Origin: Demequina sediminicola | GTDB taxonomy: Bacteria; Actinomycetota; Actinomycetes; Actinomycetales; Demequinaceae | DNA length: 64,000 nt | Direction: 5' to 3' | Assembly (NCBI RefSeq): GCF_000975055.1 | Contig: NZ_BBRB01000002.1 | Span: 62,001 to 126,000, forward strand | Shown here: positions 33,361-42,606 of the stretch, piece by piece | How the letters are laid out: each line of letters begins with the position of its first letter | How positions within the stretch are numbered: the stretch's first letter is position 1 | The notes under the pieces: model-generated | Seen by the model: the letters and a program-made list of their open reading frames with translations, nothing else | What the model was told of the DNA's origin: nothing | Databases searched by the model: none | Position numbers and translations under genes: made by a program

Positions 33361-33440
33361 CGTGAACCTCCGTTCGTCTGTGGTCACTGGCGACAACGTC
33401 GATGCACTGCCTGATCTTCCCTGCGCCCGCCCTTCCCTTT

Positions 33441-33536
33441 GACACTACGAACCGGTCCAGCGCCCGACTCGCCGCTAGGACGGCCGATGTCGGTGCCGGC
33501 ATCGGCGCGCCGACCCCACCTTTGGTTCAAAGTGTC
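33441..33536 (+). repeat. 96-bp interspersed element, copy 2
   Basis: Starts GACACTACGAACCGG and ends CACCTTTGGTTCAAAGTGTC, exactly 96 bases, same orientation as copy 3. Lies in the gap between the Rho_N-like gene (minus) and the PadR gene (plus), 65 bases upstream of the palindromic operator. Confidence 0.8.
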
Positions 33537-33600
33537 ACGGAGAAGTCAGGAGAAAGCCGTCACGAGGGGTTGCCAAAACGCTCGCGCGGTGTTCTCATGG

Positions 33601-33636
33601 GATATATCGCTATATATCGTTCACTATCGATAGTGA
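33601..33636 (+). promoter_or_regulatory. Putative PadR operator
   Basis: Two direct ATATATCG units (33603-33609 region and 33612-33619) precede a perfect 16-base palindrome TCACTATCGATAGTGA (33621-33636), all 20-55 bases upstream of the padR-type start codon. AT-rich TATCGATA-like palindromes are typical of actinobacterial PadR regulators, so autoregulation is likely. The site could overlap the promoter. Confidence 0.65.
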
Positions 33637-33655
33637 GTGGGATGAGGAGCACATC

Positions 33656-34201
33656 ATGAGTACTGGATTCCGATCTGGACGCGGCGGCGTCAACCCGGCA
33701 GACGCTATGTGGGAGGCCATGCAGCAGGTCCGCGCGACCGTCGAGAAGAAGGTCGGCCCGCAGCGCATGGGCCGAGGTGATGTCCGTTCAGCAGTGCTCG
33801 CCCTCCTGTCCGAAGAGCCGATGCACGGGTACCAGATCATTCGCGAGATCGAGGGGCGTACTGGTGGCCGCTGGACTCCGAGTGCAGGTTCCGTGTACCC
33901 GACTCTGCAGTTGCTTGCCGATGAGGGTCTCGTCACTGCCGAGACGGTCCAGGACCGCAAGGTGTACACGCTGACCGACGAGGCTACCGAGCACGCTCAG
34001 GCCGCTGCCGCCACCGCTCCGTGGGCTGAATCGACCGAGACCGACGAGAGCCAGCTCGGGCTCCTACCTAAGGCCGGTTTTGACCTTGCGCAGGCCGCAG
34101 GACAGGTCGCAACAACGGGTAACAAGGAGCAGCAGCGTCGCACCGCTGAGGTTCTTGACGAGGCGCGACGTAAGATTTACTCGATCCTTGCTGAAGGCTG
34201 A
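33656..34201 (+). CDS. PadR family transcriptional regulator
   Basis: 181 residues. Winged helix at about 40-115 (RGDVRSAVLALLSEEPMHGY, QIIREIEGRTGGRWTPSAG SVYPTLQLL pattern), then a charged C-terminal helix (about 140-180) used for dimerisation. The wing motif TPSAGSVYPTLQ is diagnostic for PadR. GAGGAG precedes the ATG at 33656. PadR proteins repress phenolic acid, drug-efflux or stress genes; the target here is unknown. Candidates are itself, through the upstream palindrome, and the AarF-like kinase gene that follows 38 bases downstream. Confidence 0.9.
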   Translation: MSTGFRSGRGGVNPADAMWEAMQQVRATVEKKVGPQRMGRGDVRSAVLALLSEEPMHGYQIIREIEGRTGGRWTPSAGSVYPTLQLLADEGLVTAETVQDRKVYTLTDEATEHAQAAAATAPWAESTETDESQLGLLPKAGFDLAQAAGQVATTGNKEQQRRTAEVLDEARRKIYSILAEG

Positions 34202-34239
34202 CACTTTCCGTCGGCGCTGGGCGGGGCCGAGGAGAGTAG

Positions 34240-35919
34240 ATGTCTGACACGACCACGGGGCGTGCCCGGTACCGGCGCATCGTCCGGTTTTTTGCCCGTC
34301 ACCTTGTGGCGATCTGGTGGTACGACATCCTCTTGGCGCGCATCGGTCTGGGCCGCATCGGCGACGGGAATCGTGTGGCTCGCATGGAGAAGTTCGCGCG
34401 CCACTATCGTGTCTTGGCGGTCGATCTTGGTGGCTTGATGATCAAGTTGGGCCAGTTCATGTCGACGCGACTCGATGTGCTGCCTCCACAAATCACCAAA
34501 GAACTCGAGGGACTCCAAGATGAGGTCCCGGCAGTGCCATTCGATGTTGTGCGGACTCAGGCTGAGGCTGAACTGGGGACATCGCTCGACCAGGTCTACG
34601 ATTCCTTTGACCCTGACCCCGTCGCGGCTGCCTCACTCGGGCAGGCCTATCGTGCGACGCTCCGCGAAGCCGATGCCGAGATGGTGGGGTTTCACAACGT
34701 CATCGTGAAGGTGCAACGCCCAGGCATCGAAGATGTGGTGACGGTGGACTTGGCAGCGCTGAGGCGCGTGGCTAGTTGGCTTCACCGGCTGCGCGTCGTG
34801 AAGAGGCGTGTGGACATGCCTGCGCTGATCGAAGAGTTCGCGCGCACCAGCTTTAACGAAATTGACTACCTGCATGAGGCGGCGGCTGTCGAGAAGTTCA
34901 CCGAGAACTTCGCTGACAATCCCAGGGTGCGCGCACCGAAGGTGGTGTGGGAACGGACGTCGACTCGAGTCTTGACGATGGAGAACGTGACCGCGATCAA
35001 GGTCTCGGATCGCATCGGGCTGCGCAAAGCCGGGCTCGATCCCGCGGTGGTCGCGACCACGTTCGCGTCGATCATGTTCGATCAGTTCTTCGACCACGGC
35101 TACTTCCACGCGGACCCGCATCCCGGAAACCTCTACGTGCAGCCCGGTCCCGAGGACGCCCCGGATTCTTGGACCATCACGTTCATCGACTTCGGGATGG
35201 TCGGAGAGGTGCCTGAGCACTTACGGAGTGCGTTACGTGCACTCCTTGTGGCATCGGCCGCACGTGATGGACATGCCATGGTTCGTGCGATGCAGGATGC
35301 TGGAGTGCTCCTCGATGGGGCCGACACCGTTGAGATTGAGCGCGCGGTGACCAAGGTGTTTGCGCGTTTCGGCGGCATGGCCGTGACGGAGCTGCGCGAT
35401 GCTGACCCGCGTGAACTTGAGGCCTTCGCGCTCGAGTTTTCTGACCTCATTGTGGAACTGCCGTTCCAAATGCCGGTGGACTACTTGTTGTTGGTCCGTT
35501 CCGTATCACTGACGTCGGGCGTCTGCAGCGGCCTCGACCCCGCCTACAACGTCTGGGATTCTGTCGAGCCGTATGCCAAGAAGCTCCTCCGTGAGGAGAG
35601 CGGACACCTGGTGGGCGATGTCGCGCGTGACGCTGTCGACATGCTCGGGATTGCCTGGGGTCTGCCTCGGCGGCTTGACGCTGCATTGGAGCGTATCGAG
35701 GAGGGCCGTATTGGCATTACGGCTCCCAAAGTTGAAGCGCTCATGGGACGTTTGGAACGCACCGGAGGTCGACTGATCTCGGCGATGATCTTTGGTGCTT
35801 TGCTTGTGTCGGGCGCGCTCGTTTATTCGACGAACTCATCGCTTGGTCACGTGTTGATGATTGCCTCGATTGCTCCGTTGTTGCACGTCATTTTCGGCCG
35901 TCGTCGCCGCAATCCTTAG
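34240..35919 (+). CDS. ABC1/AarF/UbiB-family atypical kinase
   Basis: 559 residues. Conserved: MIKLGQFMSTR (KxGQ motif), the Ala-rich loop AASLGQAYRATL, IVKVQRPGIED (catalytic Lys), YFHADPHPGN (catalytic loop), FIDFGMVG (DFG metal loop), and two C-terminal hydrophobic helices (about 515-550) that could anchor it. UbiB-family members support quinone or isoprenoid metabolism. In actinobacteria without ubiquinone the role is unclear. GGAG lies six bases before the ATG. It follows the PadR gene by 38 bases and may share regulation. Confidence 0.92.
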   Translation: MSDTTTGRARYRRIVRFFARHLVAIWWYDILLARIGLGRIGDGNRVARMEKFARHYRVLAVDLGGLMIKLGQFMSTRLDVLPPQITKELEGLQDEVPAVPFDVVRTQAEAELGTSLDQVYDSFDPDPVAAASLGQAYRATLREADAEMVGFHNVIVKVQRPGIEDVVTVDLAALRRVASWLHRLRVVKRRVDMPALIEEFARTSFNEIDYLHEAAAVEKFTENFADNPRVRAPKVVWERTSTRVLTMENVTAIKVSDRIGLRKAGLDPAVVATTFASIMFDQFFDHGYFHADPHPGNLYVQPGPEDAPDSWTITFIDFGMVGEVPEHLRSALRALLVASAARDGHAMVRAMQDAGVLLDGADTVEIERAVTKVFARFGGMAVTELRDADPRELEAFALEFSDLIVELPFQMPVDYLLLVRSVSLTSGVCSGLDPAYNVWDSVEPYAKKLLREESGHLVGDVARDAVDMLGIAWGLPRRLDAALERIEEGRIGITAPKVEALMGRLERTGGRLISAMIFGALLVSGALVYSTNSSLGHVLMIASIAPLLHVIFGRRRRNP

Positions 35920-35930
35920 CGGTGCCGATC

Positions 35931-37391
35931 TCACCGTGGGGTGAGGGTGTATTTGGTCTCGAGGTATTCGTGGATTCCTTCGGCGCCGCCTTCGCGGCCC
36001 AGCCCGGACATTTTCCAGCCGCCAAACGGCGCGGCAGCGTTCGACAGCACTCCAACATTGAGCCCCACCATGCCCGCATCGAGGTGTTGAGTCATGCGTT
36101 GGCCACGCGCAAGGGACTCTGTGAAGACGTAAGACACCAAGCCGAACTCAGTGTCATTGGCGCGGGTCACGGCTTCGTCCTCGGTGGCAAACGTGCTGAT
36201 CGCGAGCACCGGCCCAAAGATTTCCTCGTGAACGATGTCTGCATGAGGTGGGACGTCTTTCAGCACGGTCGGCTCGTAGAACGTTCCACCGCGCGCTGAG
36301 GGGTGCCCGCCGGTGGTGACCGTGGCGCCGAGTTGGCGTGCGTTGTCCACAAGGCGTTCGACTTTGGCGAGGGCGTCGCTGTCGATGAGAGGGCCGATGT
36401 CGACGCCGTCTTCCGTACCTGGGCCCACCTTCATCTCACGGACGCGTTGCGTCACCGCGGTGACGAAGGCATCGGCGATATCCCGGTGTACAAAGAATCG
36501 GTTGGCAGCGGTGCAAGCCTGGCCGATGTTGCGGAACTTCGCGGCGATCGCCCCGTCGACGGCGGCTTCGAGGTCCGCGTCGTCGAAAACGATGAAGGGG
36601 GCGTTGCCGCCAAGCTCCATTGAGGTGCGCAGGACGTTGCGGGCGGCTTGTTCGAGAAGAGTGACGCCAACGGGGGTGGATCCAGTGAATGAGAGCTTGC
36701 GCAACCGAGGGTCTCGGATGAGTGGCTCGCAGATGGTGCCCGAGTGCAATGTGGGGATGACGTTGACGACGCCTGGAGGCACGCCTGCTTCTTCAAGCAC
36801 CGCGGCGAACAGCATTGTGGTGAGCGGGGTGGCTGAGGCGGGCTTGATGACTACCGTGCATCCGGCAGCGAGGGCGGGTGCAATTTTGCGTGTCGCCATT
36901 GCGAGCGGGAAGTTCCAGGGTGTGACGAGGAGGGAGGGGCCAACGGGGTGCTGAGTGACCATGATGGTGCCGGTACCTTCAGGGTTGCTGCCGTGGCGGC
37001 CTTGGACGCGTGGGCCTTCCTCGGAGAACCAGCGTAGGAACTCGGCGCCGTATGTCACTTCTCCGCGCGATTCAGCGAGTGGTTTGCCCATCTCGAGGGT
37101 CATCAGCAGTGCGAAGTCCTCGGCTCGCTCAGTCACGAGGTCAAACGCACGGCGCAGGATGACGGACCTATCGCGCGCCGATGTTGCTGCCCACTCGGAC
37201 TGTGCGGCGCAGGATGCGTCGAGCGCTTGCGTGCCGTCGGCGACGGTTGCCGATGCCACGTTGACGAGGGTGGTGCCGTCCGCTGGGTTGGTGACGCCAA
37301 AGGTGCTTCCGTCGGCGGATTCGCGCCAGGTGCCGTTGATGAACAGCCCCGTGGGGATCGTCTCCAACAGTGCAGTGTGTGCGTCAGTCAT
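35931..37391 (-). CDS. gabD: Succinate-semialdehyde dehydrogenase (NAD(P)+)
   Basis: 486 residues. Aldehyde dehydrogenase fold with the general base E259 (MELGGNAP) and the catalytic Cys C293 (GQACTAANR), NAD site LLVTPWNFPLAMATRKIAPA. The GabD-type features PFGGWKMSGLGREGG and YLETKYTL are present. It oxidises succinic semialdehyde to succinate in GABA degradation; other semialdehydes are possible. GGAGG lies four bases before ATG 37391. No transaminase gene is adjacent. The 281-base gap upstream holds the third interspersed repeat. Confidence 0.93.
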   Translation of the reverse strand: MTDAHTALLETIPTGLFINGTWRESADGSTFGVTNPADGTTLVNVASATVADGTQALDASCAAQSEWAATSARDRSVILRRAFDLVTERAEDFALLMTLEMGKPLAESRGEVTYGAEFLRWFSEEGPRVQGRHGSNPEGTGTIMVTQHPVGPSLLVTPWNFPLAMATRKIAPALAAGCTVVIKPASATPLTTMLFAAVLEEAGVPPGVVNVIPTLHSGTICEPLIRDPRLRKLSFTGSTPVGVTLLEQAARNVLRTSMELGGNAPFIVFDDADLEAAVDGAIAAKFRNIGQACTAANRFFVHRDIADAFVTAVTQRVREMKVGPGTEDGVDIGPLIDSDALAKVERLVDNARQLGATVTTGGHPSARGGTFYEPTVLKDVPPHADIVHEEIFGPVLAISTFATEDEAVTRANDTEFGLVSYVFTESLARGQRMTQHLDAGMVGLNVGVLSNAAAPFGGWKMSGLGREGGAEGIHEYLETKYTLTPR

Positions 37392-37494
37392 GGGTCCTCC
37401 CGTGTGGCGTGTCAGGTGAGTGACGGTGCGGGCTGGGACTGCATCGTCCGTGTTTCCCTACCTCATCACACTACGAGGTGACGTGCGTTCCTCG

Positions 37495-37631
37495 GACACT
37501 GCGAACCGGTCAGACCCGCGCCACGCGGTCCCTCGGGCACTGCGAACCGGTCAGGCCCGCGCCACGCCGATGCTTCAGTGCCTTAGCGCGCGTGGCACGG
37601 CGCGCCGAGGCCACCTTTGGTTCAAAGTGTC
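37495..37631 (+). repeat. 96-bp interspersed element, copy 3, with duplicated left end
   Basis: The complete 96-base copy is 37536-37631 (GGCACTGCGAACCGG to CACCTTTGGTTCAAAGTGTC). It is preceded by an extra 41-base copy of its left portion (37495-37535), which gives a tandem duplication of the end. Lies in the gap between gabD and the polyprenyl-phosphate glycosyltransferase gene, both on the minus strand. Confidence 0.8.
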
Positions 37632-37672
37632 GGGGTGGTGGGCGGGGGAGGCGGCGAGCGAGGGGCAGGGAA

Positions 37673-39154
37673 TCAGTACGCGCCGCGGCCGGCTAGGACC
37701 GCCCACATCGTGCGCAGAACAATCACCGTGTCGCCTGCAATCGACCAATTCTCTGCGTAGTAGACGTCGAGCCGCACGCCCTGTTCCCAGTCCAGATCGG
37801 AGCGCCCGCTGACCTGCCACAGGCCGGTGAGCCCAGGCTTGACGAGCTGGCGGCGTGACACACCACGATCCCAGTGAGCGACCTCACTAGGAAGCGGTGG
37901 ACGCGGTCCAACCACGGCCATATCGCCCTTGATGACGTTCAGCAATTGAGGCAGTTCATCGAGCGAGAAGCGCCGCAGGAACTTGCCAACCGGGGTCACA
38001 CGGGGATCATCGCGCATCTTGAACAGCACGTCATTGCCTGCGTCGCCGGACTCGCGCTCGAGCTGCGCGAGGCGCTCATCGGCATCCACGTACATCGAAC
38101 GGAATTTGTAGATGGTGAACTCACGGTGGTCCAGTCCCACCCGCGTTTGCCGGTAGAACGCGGGTCCAGCACTCGTGGCCTTGACGGCGATCGCGATGAT
38201 GGCCATAGGGATGGCCGCGACAGCGAGAAAGATCACGCCCCAGATGCGGTCCACGGTGTACTTCAGGAGGAACTTGCCGCCGCGGAACTGGGGCTCGTCA
38301 ACGTGCAAGAGGGGGAGGCCCTCGACGGGGCTCACAATGACGCGAGGGCCGGTCACGTCGGCCATCGCGGGCGCAATGATCAGCCCCACACCGGTGCCTT
38401 CAAGCGCCCATGCGAGGTCACGAGCCTCGGCGGAGGACATGTCGTCGGTTCCAGAGAGGATCAGGTACTCCGCACCTACACGTTGAGCGATATCTGCGGC
38501 GTCACGGATGCGCCCGAGCACAGGCACATCGGCAATGTCGTCGGAGAGTTCTCCGCTACTTGTGGGAGGGAGGCACACTCCCAGCACGTGATAGCCGGCG
38601 CGCTTGGTGTTGCGGAGCCGGCGAATCATTTCTTCAGACTGCTTCCACGGACCTACCACGAGCACTTGCGCTTGGAGGTTGCCGAGGTCTCGCTGGTGGT
38701 GCATGCGCAGCCGCCACAATGCGCGACCGAGGAGTAGTAGCAGCAACCCCACGGGCATCGCGAACAGCAGGTAGCCGCGGCTGATCTGCCATTGGGTCAA
38801 GAAGCCGATGATCGCAACCCACGCAAAGGTTCGCCAGGTCGCACGGAAGAGCCGTAGAAACTCCTGCGGGCCGTGGCCGAGGTTGCGGACTTCGAAGGCG
38901 CGTGCTCCCACGAGGTGCGCGAACCACAGTGCACCAATGGCGACGCTGACGACGCCGTATCCGGGGGCCGATGGGCCCGAGACTGATGCGAGCAGGTCGG
39001 GGCCAAAGCGGAAAAGGTGGGCCAAGCCCATGCCGAGCGCGATCATGGCCGCGTCGGTCAACATCAGGCGCCTGCGATACCGCTGCGCCCAGCCGTGGGA
39101 GCCACCCATGCGTTCCGACGGGCCGGTCACGGCGCGTGGATCAGGGTGTGCCAT
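37673..39154 (-). CDS. Polyprenyl-phosphate glycosylphosphotransferase (priming enzyme for surface polysaccharide)
   Basis: 493 residues. Five N-terminal transmembrane helices (about 30-160), a central Rossmann-like domain (about 165-290, with VLVVGPWKQSEEMIRRL), a further helix (about 305-325, DRIWGVIFLAVAAIPMAIIAI) and the catalytic bacterial sugar transferase domain with KFRSMYVDADERL, RRFSLDELPQLLNV and MAVVGPRP. WcaJ/CpsE-type enzymes transfer a sugar-1-phosphate to undecaprenyl phosphate, the first step of exopolysaccharide or capsule assembly. AAAGG precedes the ATG. It is the probable first-step enzyme for the polysaccharide made by the locus at 54321-64000. Confidence 0.93.
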   Translation of the reverse strand: MAHPDPRAVTGPSERMGGSHGWAQRYRRRLMLTDAAMIALGMGLAHLFRFGPDLLASVSGPSAPGYGVVSVAIGALWFAHLVGARAFEVRNLGHGPQEFLRLFRATWRTFAWVAIIGFLTQWQISRGYLLFAMPVGLLLLLLGRALWRLRMHHQRDLGNLQAQVLVVGPWKQSEEMIRRLRNTKRAGYHVLGVCLPPTSSGELSDDIADVPVLGRIRDAADIAQRVGAEYLILSGTDDMSSAEARDLAWALEGTGVGLIIAPAMADVTGPRVIVSPVEGLPLLHVDEPQFRGGKFLLKYTVDRIWGVIFLAVAAIPMAIIAIAVKATSAGPAFYRQTRVGLDHREFTIYKFRSMYVDADERLAQLERESGDAGNDVLFKMRDDPRVTPVGKFLRRFSLDELPQLLNVIKGDMAVVGPRPPLPSEVAHWDRGVSRRQLVKPGLTGLWQVSGRSDLDWEQGVRLDVYYAENWSIAGDTVIVLRTMWAVLAGRGAY

Positions 39155-39177
39155 CGAGGACCTTTCAGTGAAAGGGT

Positions 39178-39702
39178 TTACGCCTCGTCGTCGGTGTTGC
39201 GACGGCGCATGGCCAGAACCACTACGGCCCCGCCGGCCCCTACGAGTGCGACGGCTCCCGCGATGAGCAGGCCAGTGTTTTCGGCGCCGGTCACTGGGAG
39301 GTTGTCACCGTCGGCGCTGGTGTTGTCGACAACCATGACGGTGGCGGAGTTCGTGGTGATTTCGGCCGTGGTGTCGAATCCGGTGATGGTGATGGGGCCG
39401 GTCTGGTCTGGCGCGGTGATGGTCCATGTGGCGGTGCCATCGGTCATTGTCTGTGTGGACGACATTGTGGCGCCGGCGATAGAAGCGTCATGGCCTGCGA
39501 ACTCGGTTTGGATTGTGGCGTCGTGTCCTGCTTCACCAGTGACGGTGCAGGTGAACTCTGTGACCATGGGTGTTTCTTGTGACGAGCACACCAGTTGAGC
39601 ATCTTGAGCTGGGTAGGTGTCTGCCATCGCGGCCGCGGGCACTGCGAAGGCTGCGACTGTGAGCGCGCCAACGGCGAGCGTGCGTCGAATCATTCTGGTC
39701 AT
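39178..39702 (-). CDS. Small LPVTG-anchored surface protein
   Basis: 174 residues from ATG 39702; the in-frame ATG at 39693 (MIRR) is equally possible. A signal peptide (about 1-30, AAAMADT cleavage region) is followed by a short Thr-rich beta domain with two Cys (QLVCSSQ and FTCTVTG), and a C-terminal sorting signal: NLPVTG, hydrophobic stretch, basic tail MRRRNTDDEA. It should be linked to peptidoglycan by sortase. Located between the DUF4012 and the priming transferase genes on the same strand, so probably part of one surface-biogenesis cluster. Function unknown. Confidence 0.82.
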   Translation of the reverse strand: MTRMIRRTLAVGALTVAAFAVPAAAMADTYPAQDAQLVCSSQETPMVTEFTCTVTGEAGHDATIQTEFAGHDASIAGATMSSTQTMTDGTATWTITAPDQTGPITITGFDTTAEITTNSATVMVVDNTSADGDNLPVTGAENTGLLIAGAVALVGAGGAVVVLAMRRRNTDDEA

Positions 39703-39750
39703 TCCGATCTGTTGCAAATGCGTGTGGGCCAGGCCCATCCCACGGACATT

Positions 39751-41562
39751 CTAACAATCGGTCGATGGCGATAGGGCTGATGTGACAAAGTCGCCACCAG
39801 CTGGCCCGGGTGTGACGACGATCGGCATGTCGGCGTCGGCTGTTTCCGGGGCGGTGAGGGTGAACGTGAATGTGGCGCTTTGTCCGGGTTCCAAAGCAAC
39901 TCTGGCTACTGAGAGTGCGCGGTCATGGTGCATCTCGGGGAGGAACGATGCTGGCTCGCCGTTGACGGTGAGGCGTGAGACGCCGGCGCCCTGGGGCGAG
40001 TAGAGCATGAGGTTGCCTTCGAAGTTGCCTGAGGGGACAAAGACGCCGCCCCCGGACACGTATTCGGGGAGGTCGCTGACGGAGCCGTCGTAGGTGTGGG
40101 TGAGTGTCACGGTGACGTCGCGTCCTGCGATGGGCGCACTCTGCTCGGTTTCGGCGCCGCAGATTGCTGTCTTCACGTCGACTTCGGTGTGAATGTAGTA
40201 GCCAATCTTGGATCCTGAGCCGTCGTTGAGGAACACGCCGAGCGCATCGGCTCGACGCACAAAGTTTCCGTCGATTCCTGTGGTGGACAGTAGGGCCTGC
40301 TCTTCTGCGTTCGCGGACCACAGGGAGATCCGGTCCTCCGCTGCTGCTTTCTCTAGGCCGGAGGCGAGTGCTGAGTTGTCTGCTGACAGGAGGTCGCCAA
40401 ACAGGGTGCTGGCGGTGAGCGCGAAGAAGGCGTCCGCGTTGCCGGGGTCGTCAAAGTCGAAGTACACCTGGTTGAGCATGACGGATGCAAGATTGTCCCC
40501 GGTGAGCGTGACGCCGCCAATGTCTGTGGGTTCCATGTCGGCGAGCATGTATTGCAGCGCGACGGGGTCGACGGACAGTACTCCGTCAGGGGTTACGCCG
40601 AACTCGCGTTCCCAGAATGCCGCCATGAGTTGGGCCGCGCGCGGGAACTCGGGCGTGAAGTTGACGTCCTGGGGATACCAGGCCATGCGGTTGGTGAAGA
40701 TGCGTGTCTCGTCGTCGGTCAGTGGTGCGACGAGCGTGGAGTTGTCGCTCATGTCGGCTGCAGCGACGTAGTTTGTCAGGGACAGCACCCCGTCGTTGAC
40801 GCTCAACCCTATGGTCGCTCCCGGGATGCCTCCCGAGGCTCGTGGCTCGGCGTTGTTTTGCACCATCACGACGTAGGTGCGTTCGCCCTCTGCCCCCAGC
40901 ATGCTGGGCATGAGTTCCGCGGCCACATGGGCACCTTGGACGAGGTTCCCGACTTGCGCGATCTGGCTGCCGAGTGAGTCGATCTGGTCGGCGACCATGT
41001 CGATGCTTCCGGATGTGTCGACCCCCGCCAGAGCCGCAGTCTCCGACGCCAACGCATCGGCCGCCTGCGCCAGAGTCTCGCGGTACGGCTCAAGGACGTA
41101 CGGGTCGATACGGCCGTTGTCGATGGGTGGAACTTCGAGGATGGTGAGGTCGTCGATGTCGCTGAGTGGCTTGAGAGCGTCGTCGGCGAGCACCTGGACC
41201 GATGCCCCTGCCTGTTGTACGGGCACGGTTTGGTCTTTGAGCCAGGGGATCCATGACGCGATGGTCCATTGCGGGCCTGTAGTGTGCTCGGCGAAGTCGG
41301 CCGCGGACGCTTGTACGGCGGTCACTTCACGTCCCAGGGTTTCAGCATCGCGTTCTTTGACTGCAGTGCTGGCGGCGGAGGCGCTTGTCTCCATGTCGGA
41401 TGCGATGGTGCGTAGCTGCCATACGTCCCAGCTCAGGAGCCCTGCCCATGCCACCACCAGGGCGATTGCGGCTAGCAGCGCCCAGCGCCACCAGTGCCGA
41501 GTGCTCTTGCGGGCGGCGGCAGCGTGGGAGGCGGGGCGGCGGGGCGGCGGTACCGTGGTCAC
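39751..41562 (-). CDS. DUF4012 membrane-anchored protein
   Basis: 603 residues. An N-terminal helix (about 25-47, ALLAAIALVVAWAGLL) puts the rest outside the cell. The DUF4012 region is recognisable from ASGGIPGATIGLSVNDGVLS, IFTNRMAWYPQDVNFTPEFP and the QYMLADMEP segment. DUF4012 proteins are frequent in actinobacterial polysaccharide and cell-wall clusters, but no activity has been shown. It starts 39 bases from the divergent phosphatase gene. Likely a surface-assembly accessory factor; the role is inferred from location. Confidence 0.85.
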   Translation of the reverse strand: MTTVPPPRRPASHAAAARKSTRHWWRWALLAAIALVVAWAGLLSWDVWQLRTIASDMETSASAASTAVKERDAETLGREVTAVQASAADFAEHTTGPQWTIASWIPWLKDQTVPVQQAGASVQVLADDALKPLSDIDDLTILEVPPIDNGRIDPYVLEPYRETLAQAADALASETAALAGVDTSGSIDMVADQIDSLGSQIAQVGNLVQGAHVAAELMPSMLGAEGERTYVVMVQNNAEPRASGGIPGATIGLSVNDGVLSLTNYVAAADMSDNSTLVAPLTDDETRIFTNRMAWYPQDVNFTPEFPRAAQLMAAFWEREFGVTPDGVLSVDPVALQYMLADMEPTDIGGVTLTGDNLASVMLNQVYFDFDDPGNADAFFALTASTLFGDLLSADNSALASGLEKAAAEDRISLWSANAEEQALLSTTGIDGNFVRRADALGVFLNDGSGSKIGYYIHTEVDVKTAICGAETEQSAPIAGRDVTVTLTHTYDGSVSDLPEYVSGGGVFVPSGNFEGNLMLYSPQGAGVSRLTVNGEPASFLPEMHHDRALSVARVALEPGQSATFTFTLTAPETADADMPIVVTPGPAGGDFVTSALSPSTDC

Positions 41563-41601
41563 GTAAGGAAAACTCTCCAGCTGTCATAGTGAGGGCCAAC
41601 C

Positions 41602-42141
41602 ATGGCGTTCAAGATTCTCACCGTGTGTACGGGCAATATTTGCCGGTCACCCGCGGCAGCCATGTTGCTCAGATCGTACCTGGGGGAGGCTGCCCTGGTG
41701 GCGAGCGCCGGCTTGCAGGCGGTTCCGGGGGGAACCATTCCGGCTGAGATGTTGGCCCACCTTGATGCGGCGGGTTGGGATGGGCGAGCGCATACCGCTT
41801 TTCAGATCAATGAGGGCGCCATCAAAGAAGCGGACCTTGTGGTGACGATGACCGTTCAGCAACGGACGGATGTGTTGCGCCTGGTGCCGGCAGCGATGAA
41901 GCGCACTGTCGTGCTTGATGAACTTCGGCAGGCGGCCGATGCTCGCTTGCCTCTGGCGGGGGAGGTTCTGGAGGAGCGGCTCAGGTCTGTCACTTCCGCT
42001 GTGGCGGTATGGCGTGCAACGCCTCACGCGCCGATTCGTGATGTGGCTGACCCGTATCGGGGCTCTATTGATGCGTACGATGCCGCGTTTAAGCAGATCG
42101 ACGGGAGTTGCCGGGACTTTGCGGCGTGGGTGAGGGATTGA
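41602..42141 (+). CDS. Low-molecular-weight protein-tyrosine phosphatase (Wzb-like)
   Basis: 179 residues. The catalytic P-loop VCTGNICRSP (C9 to R15, CxxxxxR) and the acid Asp in VADPYRGS (D150) are in place. Such enzymes remove phosphate from tyrosine kinases of the Wzc/BY type, so controlling capsule or exopolysaccharide length. No BY-kinase gene is present in the window, though this gene sits next to the DUF4012 and priming-transferase genes. Divergently transcribed from DUF4012 with only 39 bases between, which leaves little room for two separate promoters. Confidence 0.92.
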   Translation: MAFKILTVCTGNICRSPAAAMLLRSYLGEAALVASAGLQAVPGGTIPAEMLAHLDAAGWDGRAHTAFQINEGAIKEADLVVTMTVQQRTDVLRLVPAAMKRTVVLDELRQAADARLPLAGEVLEERLRSVTSAVAVWRATPHAPIRDVADPYRGSIDAYDAAFKQIDGSCRDFAAWVRD

Positions 42142-42144
42142 CCG

Positions 42145-42606
42145 TTATTGCTCGAGCATCGAGCAGGTGGTGAGTGACCCTGCTTCTACGCAGCCCACTC
42201 CGCCGACGCTGAAGTCGGCGTCCATGATGTTGGCTTCGTGTCCGGCGGACGCCATCCAGCGCTCGACTACTTCGGCTGGAGTGCCATTGAGTCGGGACAG
42301 GTTTTCTCCTGTGCGTTCTCCATCGCCGCAGCTGACGAGCAATGCTTCGTGCTGGAGTTCGTCGGTTCCTGCTGCTTGGCGGGCACGTTTCAGGGCTTCT
42401 TCCGCGAGGCAGTCGTCCCATTCCAGCGGGGTGAGCGAGGCGACAGTGCGTTCAGCGTTGACGGCGACAAAGACGTCGTGAGCATAGGCGGCCGCACTGG
42501 TGGCGTCTTGGCTGGGTGACGAGTTGGGGAGCGTCGCATTGGCGCAGGCGCTCAGTGCTGTGAGCGCGGTGCATGTGACGGCAATGCGGATACGCCGTGC
42601 GATCAC
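42145..42606 (-). CDS. CAP-domain (SCP-like) lipoprotein, copy 1
   Basis: 153 residues from GTG 42606, coupled to the upstream paralogue by GTGA. Lipobox LTALSAC (Cys at about residue 21), then a CAP domain: VAVNAERTVASLTPLEWDD, GENLSRLNGTPAEVV, SAGHEANIMDADF. The His in SAGHEANI corresponds to the second conserved CAP His. CAP proteins on bacterial surfaces bind lipid or peptidoglycan; enzyme activity is not generally established. It is a tandem paralogue of the gene at 42603-43121. Confidence 0.83.
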   Translation of the reverse strand: MIARRIRIAVTCTALTALSACANATLPNSSPSQDATSAAAYAHDVFVAVNAERTVASLTPLEWDDCLAEEALKRARQAAGTDELQHEALLVSCGDGERTGENLSRLNGTPAEVVERWMASAGHEANIMDADFSVGGVGCVEAGSLTTCSMLEQ

